From DASZMJ01 sp035551935 (lineage in GTDB: Bacteria > Planctomycetota > Planctomycetia > Isosphaerales > Isosphaeraceae), in NCBI GenBank assembly GCA_035551935.1, contig DASZMJ010000214.1, forward strand, positions 1 through 39,533: 39,533 nt of DNA, given 5' to 3'. The position numbers were made by a program, and so were the translations under genes. The notes beneath the pieces are model-generated. The model searched no databases and had not been told where the DNA came from. It was given only the letters and a program-made list of their open reading frames with translations. Of this stretch, positions 1-8,093 are shown piece after piece. The stretch's first letter is position 1, and each line of letters opens with the position of its first letter.

Positions 1-1
1 G

Positions 2-106
2 CAACCGCGCGGGCCGAAGAAGCCGAAGCCCAAGAAGGCCAGCGGATACGAGAAGAAGCACCTGTCGACGGCCAAGCTGCTCAAGGATCAAGACAAGCGT
101 ACCTGA
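2..106 (+). CDS. C-terminal fragment of a lysine-rich protein, possibly a transposase
   Basis: An open frame enters from the left edge and stops at TGA 104-106. The 34 visible residues are very basic (GPKKPKPKKAS, then STAKLLKDQDKRT at the end). A tail of the style GPKKP.PK...H.STAKLL resembles the C-termini of IS4-type transposases that I recall from planctomycetes, but this is recall, not a search result. No terminal inverted repeat could be assigned after the stop. It could equally be the end of an unrelated basic protein. Confidence 0.35.
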   Translation, partial: QPRGPKKPKPKKASGYEKKHLSTAKLLKDQDKRT

Positions 107-131
107 TGTCACCTTTACAGGGCTGGCACGG

Positions 132-155
132 CGGACCCTACATCATTCGTAGGGT
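132..155. repeat. Short inverted repeat resembling the end of repeat family A
   Basis: CGGACCCTAC (132-141) is followed after a few bases by GTAGGGT (149-155). CGGACCCTAC is exactly the outer end of the long palindromes at 1746-1812 and 24532-24599, so this may be a worn remnant in which the central part is lost. The match is only ten bases, so chance is possible. Confidence 0.35.
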
Positions 156-236
156 GTGTACAACACGCCATTCCGTGATTCCGACGGGGATGGCGCGTCG
201 CCCATGCCCTACAGCATGCTCACAGCGGACTTGAGC

Positions 237-264
237 TTGCGGCCGGCGGGCGTTCGGCTATGAT
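237..264 (+). promoter_or_regulatory. Candidate sigma-70 type promoter for the TPR/alpha-CTD gene
   Basis: TTGCGG (237-242) and TATGAT (259-264) are separated by 16 bases. Transcription would start near 271, giving a leader of about 105 bases before the ATG at 376. It is the best -35/-10 pair in the otherwise gene-free stretch 107-375. Prediction by eye only. Confidence 0.45.
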
Positions 265-375
265 GAAACGCTTGCCCCTGCTCGAAATGGAGCAGATCCA
301 GTCGAAGGTGCGCCAAGACGATAGGGACGGGCCCGGGCCGGCGGCGGCGGGGCCTCGCGAGGGAGAGTGGTGCCG

Positions 376-1728
376 ATGACGACCGTGAAGAAGCCATTGA
401 CCGAGCCGATCACCTCCGACGTGCGGCAGCTCCTGGATCGCGACCCCTTCGACGCCTCGGCGGTGGCCGACCTCCGCGAGGCGCTGAACCGCGACCCGTC
501 GCGGTACAAGACGCTCCGCGAGGCGATCCACAACATCCAGGAGCGGAGCAAGGGGCACCCCAACGCCGACGCCCACCTGCGGATCGGCGTCGCCGAGGTC
601 CTCCAGGGACGCTATGGCGCCGGCCTCGACCACCTGGCCAAGTCCGGGTCGGCCGGCGTCGGCCACTTCTTCCGCGGCATCGCCCTGTTCGAGCTCGGCC
701 GCTTCGGCGAGGCCGCCGAGGCCTACGCCGCCGCCTCGAAGGCTGGCTACGAGCCCAGGGTCGCCGAGCTCCGCCGCGCCGGGGCGTTGCGCCGCGGCGG
801 CAACGACGACGCGGCCCGCGAGACCCTCAAGAAGCTCGACAACCTCGCCGGCTCCTCCGCCGAGTACCACTACCAGCGCGGCAGCCTCCTGGCCGCCGAG
901 GGCGAGCTGGCCGACGCCGCCGCCGAGCTGACCAAGGCCACCCAGCTCGACCGCGACCACACCGGCGCCCTGTTCGAGTTGGCCTACATCAACGACCTCT
1001 ACGGCAACGACGAGGCCGCCGTGGACCTCTACAAGCAGTGCCTCCGCCGCCCGCCGGTGCCGATCCACGCCTACATCAACCTCGGCGTCCTCTACGAAGA
1101 TGAGATGCGGTTCCGCGACGCCGAGAACTGCTACCGCCAGGTCCTGGCCGTCGAGCCCAACCACCCCCGCGCCCGCCTCTTCTTCAAGGACTGCCGCGCC
1201 AGCCGCGACATGTACTACGACGAGGAGGCCGAGCGCGGCTACGACCGCCTCCGCCAGCTCCTGGAGATCCCCGTCACCGACTTCGAGCTCTCCGTCCGCA
1301 GCCGCAACTGCCTGCGAAAGATGAACATCCGAACACTTGGCGACCTGACCCGCACCAACGAGGCGACGCTGCTCGCCTCGAAGAACTTCGGCGAGACCTC
1401 GCTGGCTGAAATCAAGGAGATGCTCGCCTCGAAGGGCCTCCGGCTCGGCATGGCCCTCGAGGGGGGCGACCGCGCCGCCGACTTCCGCGCCGACCCGGTC
1501 GAGGAACTCTCCCAGGAGGAGAAGGCCCTGCTCGGCCGCCCGATCAGCGAGCTGAACCTCTCGGTCCGCGCCCGCAAGTGCATGAGCAAGCTCAACATCA
1601 ACACCATCGGCGACCTCATCTCCCGCACCGGCGACGACCTCCTCGAGTGCAAGAACTTCGGCGTCACCTCGCTCAACGAGGTCCGTGACAAGCTCACCGA
1701 GATGAACCTGAAGCTCAAGAACGACTGA
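376..1728 (+). CDS. TPR protein with two C-terminal RNA polymerase alpha-CTD-like domains
   Basis: The 450-residue product has an alpha-helical TPR region (about residues 60-285) followed by two domains that closely resemble the C-terminal domain of the RNA polymerase alpha subunit, at about 294-362 and 386-450. In E. coli this domain binds UP-element DNA through R265, N268, C269, G296, K298, S299 and E302. Domain 1 keeps the first three as R308, N311 and C312 and has the GxTSLAE loop; domain 2 has R398 and C402 but lysine (K401) at the N268 position. K298 is threonine in both. No polymerase assembly domain is present, so this is not RpoA. The ATG at 376 follows AGGGAG at a good distance; GTG codons at 367 and 370 are too close to that site. 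A role in DNA or polymerase contact is inference; related proteins are widespread in planctomycetes. Confidence 0.88.
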   Translation: MTTVKKPLTEPITSDVRQLLDRDPFDASAVADLREALNRDPSRYKTLREAIHNIQERSKGHPNADAHLRIGVAEVLQGRYGAGLDHLAKSGSAGVGHFFRGIALFELGRFGEAAEAYAAASKAGYEPRVAELRRAGALRRGGNDDAARETLKKLDNLAGSSAEYHYQRGSLLAAEGELADAAAELTKATQLDRDHTGALFELAYINDLYGNDEAAVDLYKQCLRRPPVPIHAYINLGVLYEDEMRFRDAENCYRQVLAVEPNHPRARLFFKDCRASRDMYYDEEAERGYDRLRQLLEIPVTDFELSVRSRNCLRKMNIRTLGDLTRTNEATLLASKNFGETSLAEIKEMLASKGLRLGMALEGGDRAADFRADPVEELSQEEKALLGRPISELNLSVRARKCMSKLNINTIGDLISRTGDDLLECKNFGVTSLNEVRDKLTEMNLKLKND

Positions 1729-1745
1729 CGATTTCCCAGACGTTC

Positions 1746-1812
1746 GTAGGGTCCGCTCTTGCGGACCATCTTCCGTGAACACAAGAAGATGGTCCGCAAG
1801 AGCGGACCCTAC
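1746..1812. repeat. Repeat family A, copy 1: perfect nested palindrome
   Basis: Arms 1746-1772 and 1786-1812 are perfect reverse complements over 27 bases with a 13-base loop. Each arm is itself a hairpin: GGTCCGCTCTTGCGGACC (1750-1767) has 7-base stems around TCTT. The same arms recur at 24532-24599. It sits between the TPR/alpha-CTD gene and the WD40 gene, 17 bases after the stop of the first. It could end transcription, but there is no T-tract, and the second copy shows it is a dispersed element rather than a simple terminator. Confidence 0.9.
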
Positions 1813-1822
1813 ATTGACAGCC

Positions 1823-3019
1823 ATGAAGCTCCCCGCACTCATCCGGCCGAAGGAGCGTCGCGGGCGTCGCGTCCGCCTCGTCGCGTGCCTCGCGTTCGTC
1901 GCGCTGGCGGCCGGCGGATTATGGGCCGCGAGGCGGAAACCCACCTTGAGACTGAGGAGTTCCTGGGAGACGCCGTTTCGCTACAAAGGGATCGTATGCC
2001 TGGCCTATTCCCCCGACGGCGAAATCCTCGCCGTCGGCGGGCGTGACAAGACCCTTCGGCTTTACGAGTCGGAGACGGGCCGGCCCCTCGCCCGAATGGA
2101 CACGAAGGGTTGGGCGGATCATCCCCACTTCCACCCCGACGGCCGGACCCTCCTGGTCGGCAGCCTGTTCGCAGGCCGCAAGGCGGGAACCTTCACGAGC
2201 CGGCTCCTCCGGTTCCGCCTCGACGATGGCCGCCTGTTGGCCGAGGCGGAGCTTCCCCCCAACGCCTACCTCCACGACCTCGCGTTGACTCCCGATGGGA
2301 CCACCGCGATCGTCGCCTGGAACCTGGATCGGGTCGAGCGCTGGCAGCGATTCGACGCGACGAGCCTGGAAGGGCAAGAAGCGGTCCACCGCCTCGAGAA
2401 CATCACCTGGCCGAGTCATCCCGGCTCGTTGTCGCGCGACGGCGAGACACTCGCGCTTGGGGATCGTCGGGGTCTGCCGTTCGATGACGAACGCTCGATC
2501 GAGGTTCGGGGCCTGGCCGCCGGTCGGCCGCCGAAGGAGATCGAGCTAGCCAGTCCGATCATCGCGCCGATGACTTGGTCGCCTGACGCGACGCTCGTGG
2601 CGGCGCTGCTCTCGACTGGGACAGGCAGCGTGGGCCACCGACGGCTTTGCCTGATCGATCCGGTGAGTAGCCGCACGCGCATCCTGACGGAGGGGAAGTT
2701 CTCGGGATTCTTGGGAACGGTCATCTTCTCGACGGACGGCCGGTTCCTCGCCGCGTTGCGCGACGTCTCCGAGCCGATCCTCGAGACGCGCCCCATCGGG
2801 CAGATCGCCCGCGACGTCCGGGCCGGCCGGTTCCATCGACAGCCCGGGACGTATGAATACAGCGAGGTCCTGGTCTTCGACGTCGCCTCGGGCCGCCTCC
2901 GGGCACAATTCGGCGACCACGACCAGGATATTCAGAAGATCGCGATTTCACCCGACGGAAAGGCCTTGGCGACGGCGGGCCTCGACGGACTCGTGCGGTC
3001 GTGGGTGATGCCGGAATGA
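1823..3019 (+). CDS. Membrane-anchored WD40 beta-propeller protein
   Basis: The product (398 residues from ATG 1823) begins with a basic stretch and one hydrophobic segment (about residues 17-36, ending in AAGGLWAARR), followed by a periplasmic or surface WD40-like domain. Recognisable blade motifs are LAYSPDGEILAVGGRDKTLRLY near the start of the domain and ISPDGKALATAGLDGLVRSW at the end; blades between them are more diverged. The frame is open back to 1775, but that extension would translate half of the palindromic repeat and place the hydrophobic segment too far in, so ATG 1823 is preferred. Its TGA overlaps the ATG proposed for tgt (ATGA at 3016-3019). WD40 domains are usually scaffolds; the partner is unknown. 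Confidence 0.8.
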   Translation: MKLPALIRPKERRGRRVRLVACLAFVALAAGGLWAARRKPTLRLRSSWETPFRYKGIVCLAYSPDGEILAVGGRDKTLRLYESETGRPLARMDTKGWADHPHFHPDGRTLLVGSLFAGRKAGTFTSRLLRFRLDDGRLLAEAELPPNAYLHDLALTPDGTTAIVAWNLDRVERWQRFDATSLEGQEAVHRLENITWPSHPGSLSRDGETLALGDRRGLPFDDERSIEVRGLAAGRPPKEIELASPIIAPMTWSPDATLVAALLSTGTGSVGHRRLCLIDPVSSRTRILTEGKFSGFLGTVIFSTDGRFLAALRDVSEPILETRPIGQIARDVRAGRFHRQPGTYEYSEVLVFDVASGRLRAQFGDHDQDIQKIAISPDGKALATAGLDGLVRSWVMPE

Positions 3020-4221
3020 CCCATCCATCCGAAGCGAGCCGATCGGAGTCGCCGATCCCGCCCGCCCAGGCGCAAGACCTATCGAGACCCGCATTGACGA
3101 CCCCCATCCGCTTCGAGCTGCTCGGCCGCGACGGCGCCTCGGCCGCGCGCCGGGGGAGGCTTCACACGTCTCACGGGACGGTCGAGACCCCAGCGTTCAT
3201 GCCGGTGGGGACGCAGGCGACGGTCAAGGGGCTCCTCCCGGAGCAACTGCGGGCCGTCGGCGTCGAGATGGTGCTGGCGAACACGTATCACCTGGCCCTG
3301 CGGCCGGGCGAGGAGGTCGTTCGCAAGCTAGGGGGTTTGCACAAGTTCATGGCCTGGGACGGCCCGATCCTGACGGATTCGGGGGGGTTCCAGGTCTTCA
3401 GCATGGCCGACCGGGTCAAGCTGACCGATCGCGGCGTCGCCTTCCGGTCGCACCTCGATGGCCGCCTGCTCGACCTGACGCCCGAACGCGCGGTGGCGAT
3501 CCAGGAGGCGCTGGGCCCCGACGTGGCGATGTGCCTGGACCATTGCCCGGCGTTGCCGGCCGAGAAAGAGGCGATCGCCGAGGCCGTCGCGCGGACGGTC
3601 CGGTGGGCGGCCCGTTGCAAGGAGGCGCACGCGCGGCCCGACCAGGCCCTCTTCGGCATCGTGCAGGGGGGGAGCCACGCCGACCTGAGGGCCGAGTGCG
3701 CCGAGAAGCTCATCGCGCTCGGCTTCGACGGCTACGCGGTGGGCGGGGTCAGCGTCGGCGAAGGGCCGGAGGAGGTCCGCAAGGCATTGGATGTGACCAC
3801 GTACCTCCTGCCCGAAGGCCGGGCGCGGTACTTGATGGGGGTCGGCCGGCCGGAGGACGTGATCGACGCGATCGCGAGCGGGATCGACCTGTTCGACTGC
3901 GTCTTGCCGACCCGCAACGGCCGCAACGCGACGTGCCTGACCGGCGCGGGGCCGGTCAAGCTCCGCAACGCGAAGCACCGCGAGGACCCCAGCCCGATCG
4001 AGCCGGGGTGCGACTGCCCGGCGTGCGCGCGGTTCAGCCGGTCGTACCTGCGACACCTCTTCCTGGCCGGCGAGATGCTCGGGCCGATCCTGGCGTCGTT
4101 GCACAACGTGGCATTCCTCGAGCGGCTGGTTTCTCGGGCGCGCGAGGCGATAATGGCCGGCCGTTACGTCCAGTTCCGGGCGGACACGCTTGAAGCGTTG
4201 GGGCCTTCGCGGTTAGAGTAA
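3016..4221 (+). CDS. tgt: tRNA-guanine transglycosylase (queuosine pathway)
   Basis: Tgt exchanges guanine-34 for preQ1 in tRNAs with GUN anticodons. The 401-residue product shows the substrate loop SGGFQVFS (near residue 122), the base-binding Asp175 in LDHCP, VQGG, GGVSVGE, the nucleophile Asp294 in DLFDCVLPTRNGRNA, and zinc ligands Cys332, Cys334, Cys337 and His363. Cys177 and the Val of GGVSVGE match the bacterial preQ1-type enzyme; the usual DECxP is DHCP here. The N-terminus runs about 25-30 residues longer than usual before TPIRFELL. ATG 3016 is chosen because it overlaps the upstream stop as ATGA; TTG 3094 would give a more typical length but has no ribosome site. It leads the conserved tgt-yajC-secDF order. 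Confidence 0.95.
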   Translation: MTHPSEASRSESPIPPAQAQDLSRPALTTPIRFELLGRDGASAARRGRLHTSHGTVETPAFMPVGTQATVKGLLPEQLRAVGVEMVLANTYHLALRPGEEVVRKLGGLHKFMAWDGPILTDSGGFQVFSMADRVKLTDRGVAFRSHLDGRLLDLTPERAVAIQEALGPDVAMCLDHCPALPAEKEAIAEAVARTVRWAARCKEAHARPDQALFGIVQGGSHADLRAECAEKLIALGFDGYAVGGVSVGEGPEEVRKALDVTTYLLPEGRARYLMGVGRPEDVIDAIASGIDLFDCVLPTRNGRNATCLTGAGPVKLRNAKHREDPSPIEPGCDCPACARFSRSYLRHLFLAGEMLGPILASLHNVAFLERLVSRAREAIMAGRYVQFRADTLEALGPSRLE

Positions 4222-4345
4222 CGGGGGCGCCGCGGTCCTCCTTCGAGGAGCGAGGGCCCGGCCGCCCCTCCGCGCCGGCCGACGACGACGCCCGCGCCTT
4301 TCGCCCTTGGCCCCCGCACGGGGGACCGACCACGGACCGACCGCC

Positions 4346-4741
4346 ATGCCCGGCCTCTTCGCCGACTTACCATTCTTGATCGCCGCCGGCGCGAAGGCCC
4401 AGCAGGCCGGCTCGCCGCTGACGGGCATGCTGCTGCCGATGGTGTCGGTCGGCCTGCTCTTCTACCTCCTGATCCTGCGACCGAACCAGATCCAGGAGCG
4501 GAAGCGGCGCGAGGAGCTCAACGCGCTCAAGAAGAACGACCGCGTGCTGACGACCGCCGGCATCTACGGCACGGTCGTCTCGGTCGACCCCGAGGCCGAC
4601 AAGGTCGTGCTCCGGGTCGACGACTCGGTGAAGCTGACCTTCAGCCGCGCCAGCATCACCAAGATCATCGACGTCTCGGCCGACAAGGACAAAGAGAAGG
4701 ACAAGGATAAAGACAAGGAGAAGGCCTCGCAGTCGGCCTGA
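4346..4741 (+). CDS. yajC: Preprotein translocase subunit YajC
   Basis: YajC is a small inner-membrane partner of SecDF. The 131-residue product has one membrane helix (MLLPMVSVGLLFYLLILRP, about residues 28-46), the family signature of a positive cytoplasmic start (QERKRREELNALKKNDRVLTTAGIYGTV) and a beta domain with VDPEADKVVLRV. The C-terminus is a low-complexity charged tail of alternating D/E and K (about residues 112-126), not part of the family core. ATG 4346 is used; an in-frame GTG at 4307 would add 13 residues with no better ribosome site. The gene lies 124 bases after tgt and 219 bases before secDF, as in many bacteria. Confidence 0.93.
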   Translation: MPGLFADLPFLIAAGAKAQQAGSPLTGMLLPMVSVGLLFYLLILRPNQIQERKRREELNALKKNDRVLTTAGIYGTVVSVDPEADKVVLRVDDSVKLTFSRASITKIIDVSADKDKEKDKDKDKEKASQSA

Positions 4742-4960
4742 GTCGGCGCGGTTCGACCCATTTTCCCGGGGTCCGGACCGGCCGGGGACAGGCGCCTCGA
4801 AGACTCGGAGCCAGTCCCCGCCTCCCGCCTGGACCCCCGGGCCGAGCCGAACCAATCCAACCGGGTACGGGATGAGCCGGGCAGTCGTCGGGGCCCGGCG
4901 CGTTCGTTTGTGACGCGACGCGACGGGCCGCCCGGCCGCCGGGCGCCGGGGAATCGATCG

Positions 4961-7879
4961 ATGAAGAACTACGCGCCCAAGTTCCTGCTGATCGTCGGAT
5001 CGGTCCTCGTCGGCCTCTTCTGCACCGGCTACTACGGCCTGAAGGAGGGGATCGACTTGGCCGGCGGCACGATCCTTGTGTACGAGACGGCCGACACCAA
5101 GGACGCCCGCGCGCCGAAGATGGACGAGCTGGTGGCCGTCCTCCGCAAGCGGATCAACCCCGAGGGCGTCAAGGACATCCCGATTCGCCAGGTCGGCCGC
5201 GACCGCGTCGAGATCATCCTGCCCAAGGCGACCGAGGAGGAGGTCGACGAGGTCAAGCGGAAGATGACCGACACCGGGTCGCTCGAGTTCCGCATCCTCG
5301 CCAGCGAGAAGCACGACGGCCCCGCGATCCGCCGGGCCATGGGGCAGGACGGCCTCGATCGGCCGCCGACCGGCTACCGCTGGGCGATCCTCGGCGAGAC
5401 GATCACCGGCGAGAACCCCAGGCTCGACAAGCAGGGCCTCACCGACCCGAACCAGTCGTGGCCGCCGAACCGCTACGTCGGCTCGCGCGTGCTGCTCAAG
5501 GGCCGCGACCCCACCGGCGCCGACCGCGAGGTCGTCGCCGAGATCGCCTCCAACACGATCAACTCGCTGACCTTCACCAAGCCGGTCCGGCTCGAGGCGG
5601 TCCGCACGTATCAGATCGACTACCAGCCGAGCAAGGAGGCCGGCGGCTACGTCACCCGCGACGGGCCGCCCCTCGGCGGCAAGGCGGTCAAGTACGTCCT
5701 CTACAAGGTCCCCAGCGCCCGCCAGGACGTCACCGGCAGCCAGCTCGCCCACGTCTCGATGACGACCGACCAGCAGCTCCGCCCGGCCGTCGGCTTCTCG
5801 TTCAACCGCGAGGGGGCCCGGCGGTTCGGCGTCCTGACCCGCGAGCACCTGCCCGAGCCCGACGGCTTCAAGTACCACCTCGGCATCCTCCTCGACGGCG
5901 TCCTGAGCTCGGCCCCGGTCATCAACTCCGAGATCCGCGACAACGGCATCATCGAGATGGGCAGCTCCGGCCCGCAGGTCGCCAAGGAGGTGGCGCACCT
6001 GATCGAGATCCTCCGCTCCGGCAGCCTGCCGGCGACGATGAAGCCGACCCCGCTCCAGCAGGAGAAGATCGGCCCGACCCTCGGCGAGGACACGATCAAG
6101 AAGGGCATCACCGCCATCGTCATCTCGATGCTGGTCGTCCCCATCTTCATGATCGTCTACTACCGCTTCGCCGGCGCCGTGGCCGTCGTGGCGCTGGTGC
6201 TCAACATGATCCTGCTGCTGGGGTCGATGGCCGGCCTCCAGTCGAACTTCACCCTGCCCGGCCTGGCCGGCTTCGCGCTGACGATCGGCATGGCCGTCGA
6301 CGCCAACGTGCTCATCTTCGAGCGGATGCGCGAGGAGGCCGAGCGCGGCGCCGGCGTCGCGCAGCAGATCCGCAACGGCTTCAATCGCGCCTGGACGACG
6401 ATCCTCGACTCGCACCTGACGATCTTCCTGTCGGGCCTGGTCCTCTGGTTCGTCGGCACCGAGGAGATCAAGGGCTTCGCTCTGACCCTCATCATCGGTA
6501 TGGTCTGGAACCTGTTCACCGCCGTGTATGTCTCGCGGGTGATCTTCGAGTACTTCTACCAGCGCGGCTGGCTGAAGAAGATCACGATGTTGAAGATGAT
6601 GGACAAGACCAACATCGACTTCATCGGCCCGCGCTACATCTGCATCACGGCGTCGGTCATCGTCATTGCACTGGGCCTGACGGCGTTCGTGCTGAAGGGC
6701 CGGCGGATGTACAACATCGACTTCACCGGCGGCACCTTGGTGACGATCCGCCTCGACGACCAGGCGCCCGAGCTGAAGGGGCTCTCCGAGTCGGGCCGGG
6801 CCGAGTTCGTCCGCCAGCGCGCCGGCGCCTTGCCCGACGCGGCGGTCGAGAGCCTCAACGTCGGCGGCCAGGGGCGCGGGCTGCGGTTCAACATCCGCAC
6901 GACCGAGACCGACATCAAGGTCGTCGAGCAGAAGATCCGCGAGTCCTTCGGCAAGACCCTGGCCCGGCCCAAGCTGACCGTCGGCCCGGCCCAGCCGATC
7001 CCCAAGCCCGACCCGAAGTCGGCCGCCGCGGCCGCGGTCGGCCGGTTCGCCGGCGGCTGGGCCTACCCGCTCGAGTTCGACTCGACCCCGCCGACGACCC
7101 GCGTCGCGGCCGACTTCGCCGAGATCCTCGCCGCGCACAAGGTCGACCGCCCCGCGTCGCATTTCGAGGTCGTCCGCAAGCCCGGCGTCGCCGCCGCCGA
7201 GCAGAGCGCCCCGCTCCTGCTCCGCACCGACCTGCCCTCGAAGCAGGCCGGCACGCTCCTCGCCGAACTGGCGACCCGCATCCAGAACGACCCGAACGCC
7301 CAGTTCGAGAACGAGATCAACGTCGGACCCACCGTCGCCGGCGAGACCCGCAACCTCGCCGCCGAGGCCATCGTCGCGAGCTGGCTCATCATCATCGCGT
7401 ACTTGTGGTTCCGCTTCAAGTCCGTCACCTACGGCGTCGCGGCGGTCATCGCCCTGATCCACGACGTGCTCATCACCCTCGGCGCCGTGGCCATCTCGCC
7501 GTACAAGATCGACCTGCCGATGGTCGCCGCCTTCCTGACGCTCATCGGCTTCTCGGTCAACGACACGATCGTCATCTTCGACCGCATCCGCGAGCTGAAG
7601 GGCAAGACGCCGCACCTGACCAAGGAGCTGATCAACAACGCCATCAACCAGACCCTCAGCCGGACGATCCTCACCTCGCTGACGGCCTGGATCGTCGTCG
7701 TGATCATGTACTTCTTCGGCGGCGAGGGGCTCGCCGGCTTCTCCTTCGCCCTCGTCGTCGGCTTCCTCAGCGGCACCTACTCGACCGTCTACATCGCCAC
7801 GCCGATCCTCATCGACTGGATCGGTGACAAGCCCACCTCCGCCGCCCGCAAGCCGGCCCTCGCCGCCCGCGAGGTCTGA
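4961..7879 (+). CDS. secDF: Protein translocase subunit SecDF (SecD-SecF fusion)
   Basis: The protein uses the proton gradient to pull exported proteins through SecYEG from the outside. At 972 residues it is a natural SecD-SecF fusion. The SecD half has a first membrane helix, DLAGGT (near residue 32), a large periplasmic region, and five membrane helices at about 383-533 including GMAVDANVLIFER, which holds the proton-relay Asp. The SecF half starts with a membrane helix and NIDFTGGT (near residue 585) and ends with five helices at about 803-956 containing LIHDVLIT and SVNDTIVIFDRIRE. ATG 4961 is preferred because GGGGAA lies just upstream and the membrane helix follows at once; GTG 4910 would add 17 basic residues. 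It closes the tgt-yajC-secDF block. Confidence 0.97.
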   Translation: MKNYAPKFLLIVGSVLVGLFCTGYYGLKEGIDLAGGTILVYETADTKDARAPKMDELVAVLRKRINPEGVKDIPIRQVGRDRVEIILPKATEEEVDEVKRKMTDTGSLEFRILASEKHDGPAIRRAMGQDGLDRPPTGYRWAILGETITGENPRLDKQGLTDPNQSWPPNRYVGSRVLLKGRDPTGADREVVAEIASNTINSLTFTKPVRLEAVRTYQIDYQPSKEAGGYVTRDGPPLGGKAVKYVLYKVPSARQDVTGSQLAHVSMTTDQQLRPAVGFSFNREGARRFGVLTREHLPEPDGFKYHLGILLDGVLSSAPVINSEIRDNGIIEMGSSGPQVAKEVAHLIEILRSGSLPATMKPTPLQQEKIGPTLGEDTIKKGITAIVISMLVVPIFMIVYYRFAGAVAVVALVLNMILLLGSMAGLQSNFTLPGLAGFALTIGMAVDANVLIFERMREEAERGAGVAQQIRNGFNRAWTTILDSHLTIFLSGLVLWFVGTEEIKGFALTLIIGMVWNLFTAVYVSRVIFEYFYQRGWLKKITMLKMMDKTNIDFIGPRYICITASVIVIALGLTAFVLKGRRMYNIDFTGGTLVTIRLDDQAPELKGLSESGRAEFVRQRAGALPDAAVESLNVGGQGRGLRFNIRTTETDIKVVEQKIRESFGKTLARPKLTVGPAQPIPKPDPKSAAAAAVGRFAGGWAYPLEFDSTPPTTRVAADFAEILAAHKVDRPASHFEVVRKPGVAAAEQSAPLLLRTDLPSKQAGTLLAELATRIQNDPNAQFENEINVGPTVAGETRNLAAEAIVASWLIIIAYLWFRFKSVTYGVAAVIALIHDVLITLGAVAISPYKIDLPMVAAFLTLIGFSVNDTIVIFDRIRELKGKTPHLTKELINNAINQTLSRTILTSLTAWIVVVIMYFFGGEGLAGFSFALVVGFLSGTYSTVYIATPILIDWIGDKPTSAARKPALAAREV

Positions 7880-7928
7880 GCCCGGGCCGCCCGGCCGCTT
7901 TCGGGGCACGCTTCCAGGCATTTTTATC

Positions 7929-7958
7929 TTGACGATCGTGTCCGGACTGCGGTAGGCT
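7929..7958 (+). promoter_or_regulatory. Candidate promoter between secDF and the LEPR-XLL gene
   Basis: TTGACG (7929-7934) and TAGGCT (7953-7958) lie 18 bases apart in a locally AT-rich stretch (preceded by TTTTTATC). Transcription would start near 7965 and meet a strong terminator about 50-90 bases later, so the transcript would be a short RNA or a leader of the gene at 8094. Confidence 0.5.
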
Positions 7959-8013
7959 CACCGATCGATAAGCCCCCTCGGCTCCCGTCGGGCCGATCGG
8001 GACGGTTATGAAG

Positions 8014-8053
8014 GCCCCGCGACACACTCGTGTGCGTCGCGGGGCTTTTTTTT
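8014..8053 (+). terminator. Rho-independent terminator
   Basis: GCCCCGCGAC (8014-8023) pairs perfectly with GTCGCGGGGC (8036-8045), and eight T residues follow (8046-8053). It may end secDF transcription, whose stop is 134 bases upstream, or the short transcript predicted to start near 7965. It lies only 40 bases before the ATG of the next gene, so it would also block read-through into that gene. Confidence 0.9.
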
Positions 8054-8093
8054 GTCGACGGGTTGGCCCGGCCAGTGGCAAAGGAGTTCGACG

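Noticed and set aside
1746..1812. Calling the palindrome a simple transcription terminator.
   Set aside because: There is no T-tract and the same arms recur in an unrelated place, so it is recorded as a repeat.
220..1944. A 574-codon minus-strand frame opposite the TPR/alpha-CTD gene.
   Set aside because: Repetitive VE/GA/LL composition and no start signal; the plus strand has recognisable domains.
4367..7921. A 1184-codon frame on the minus strand opposite yajC-secDF.
   Set aside because: It is a shadow of high-GC coding sequence: it has no recognisable domain and is rich in Asp, Gly, Arg, Ala and Val, while the plus strand encodes YajC and SecDF.
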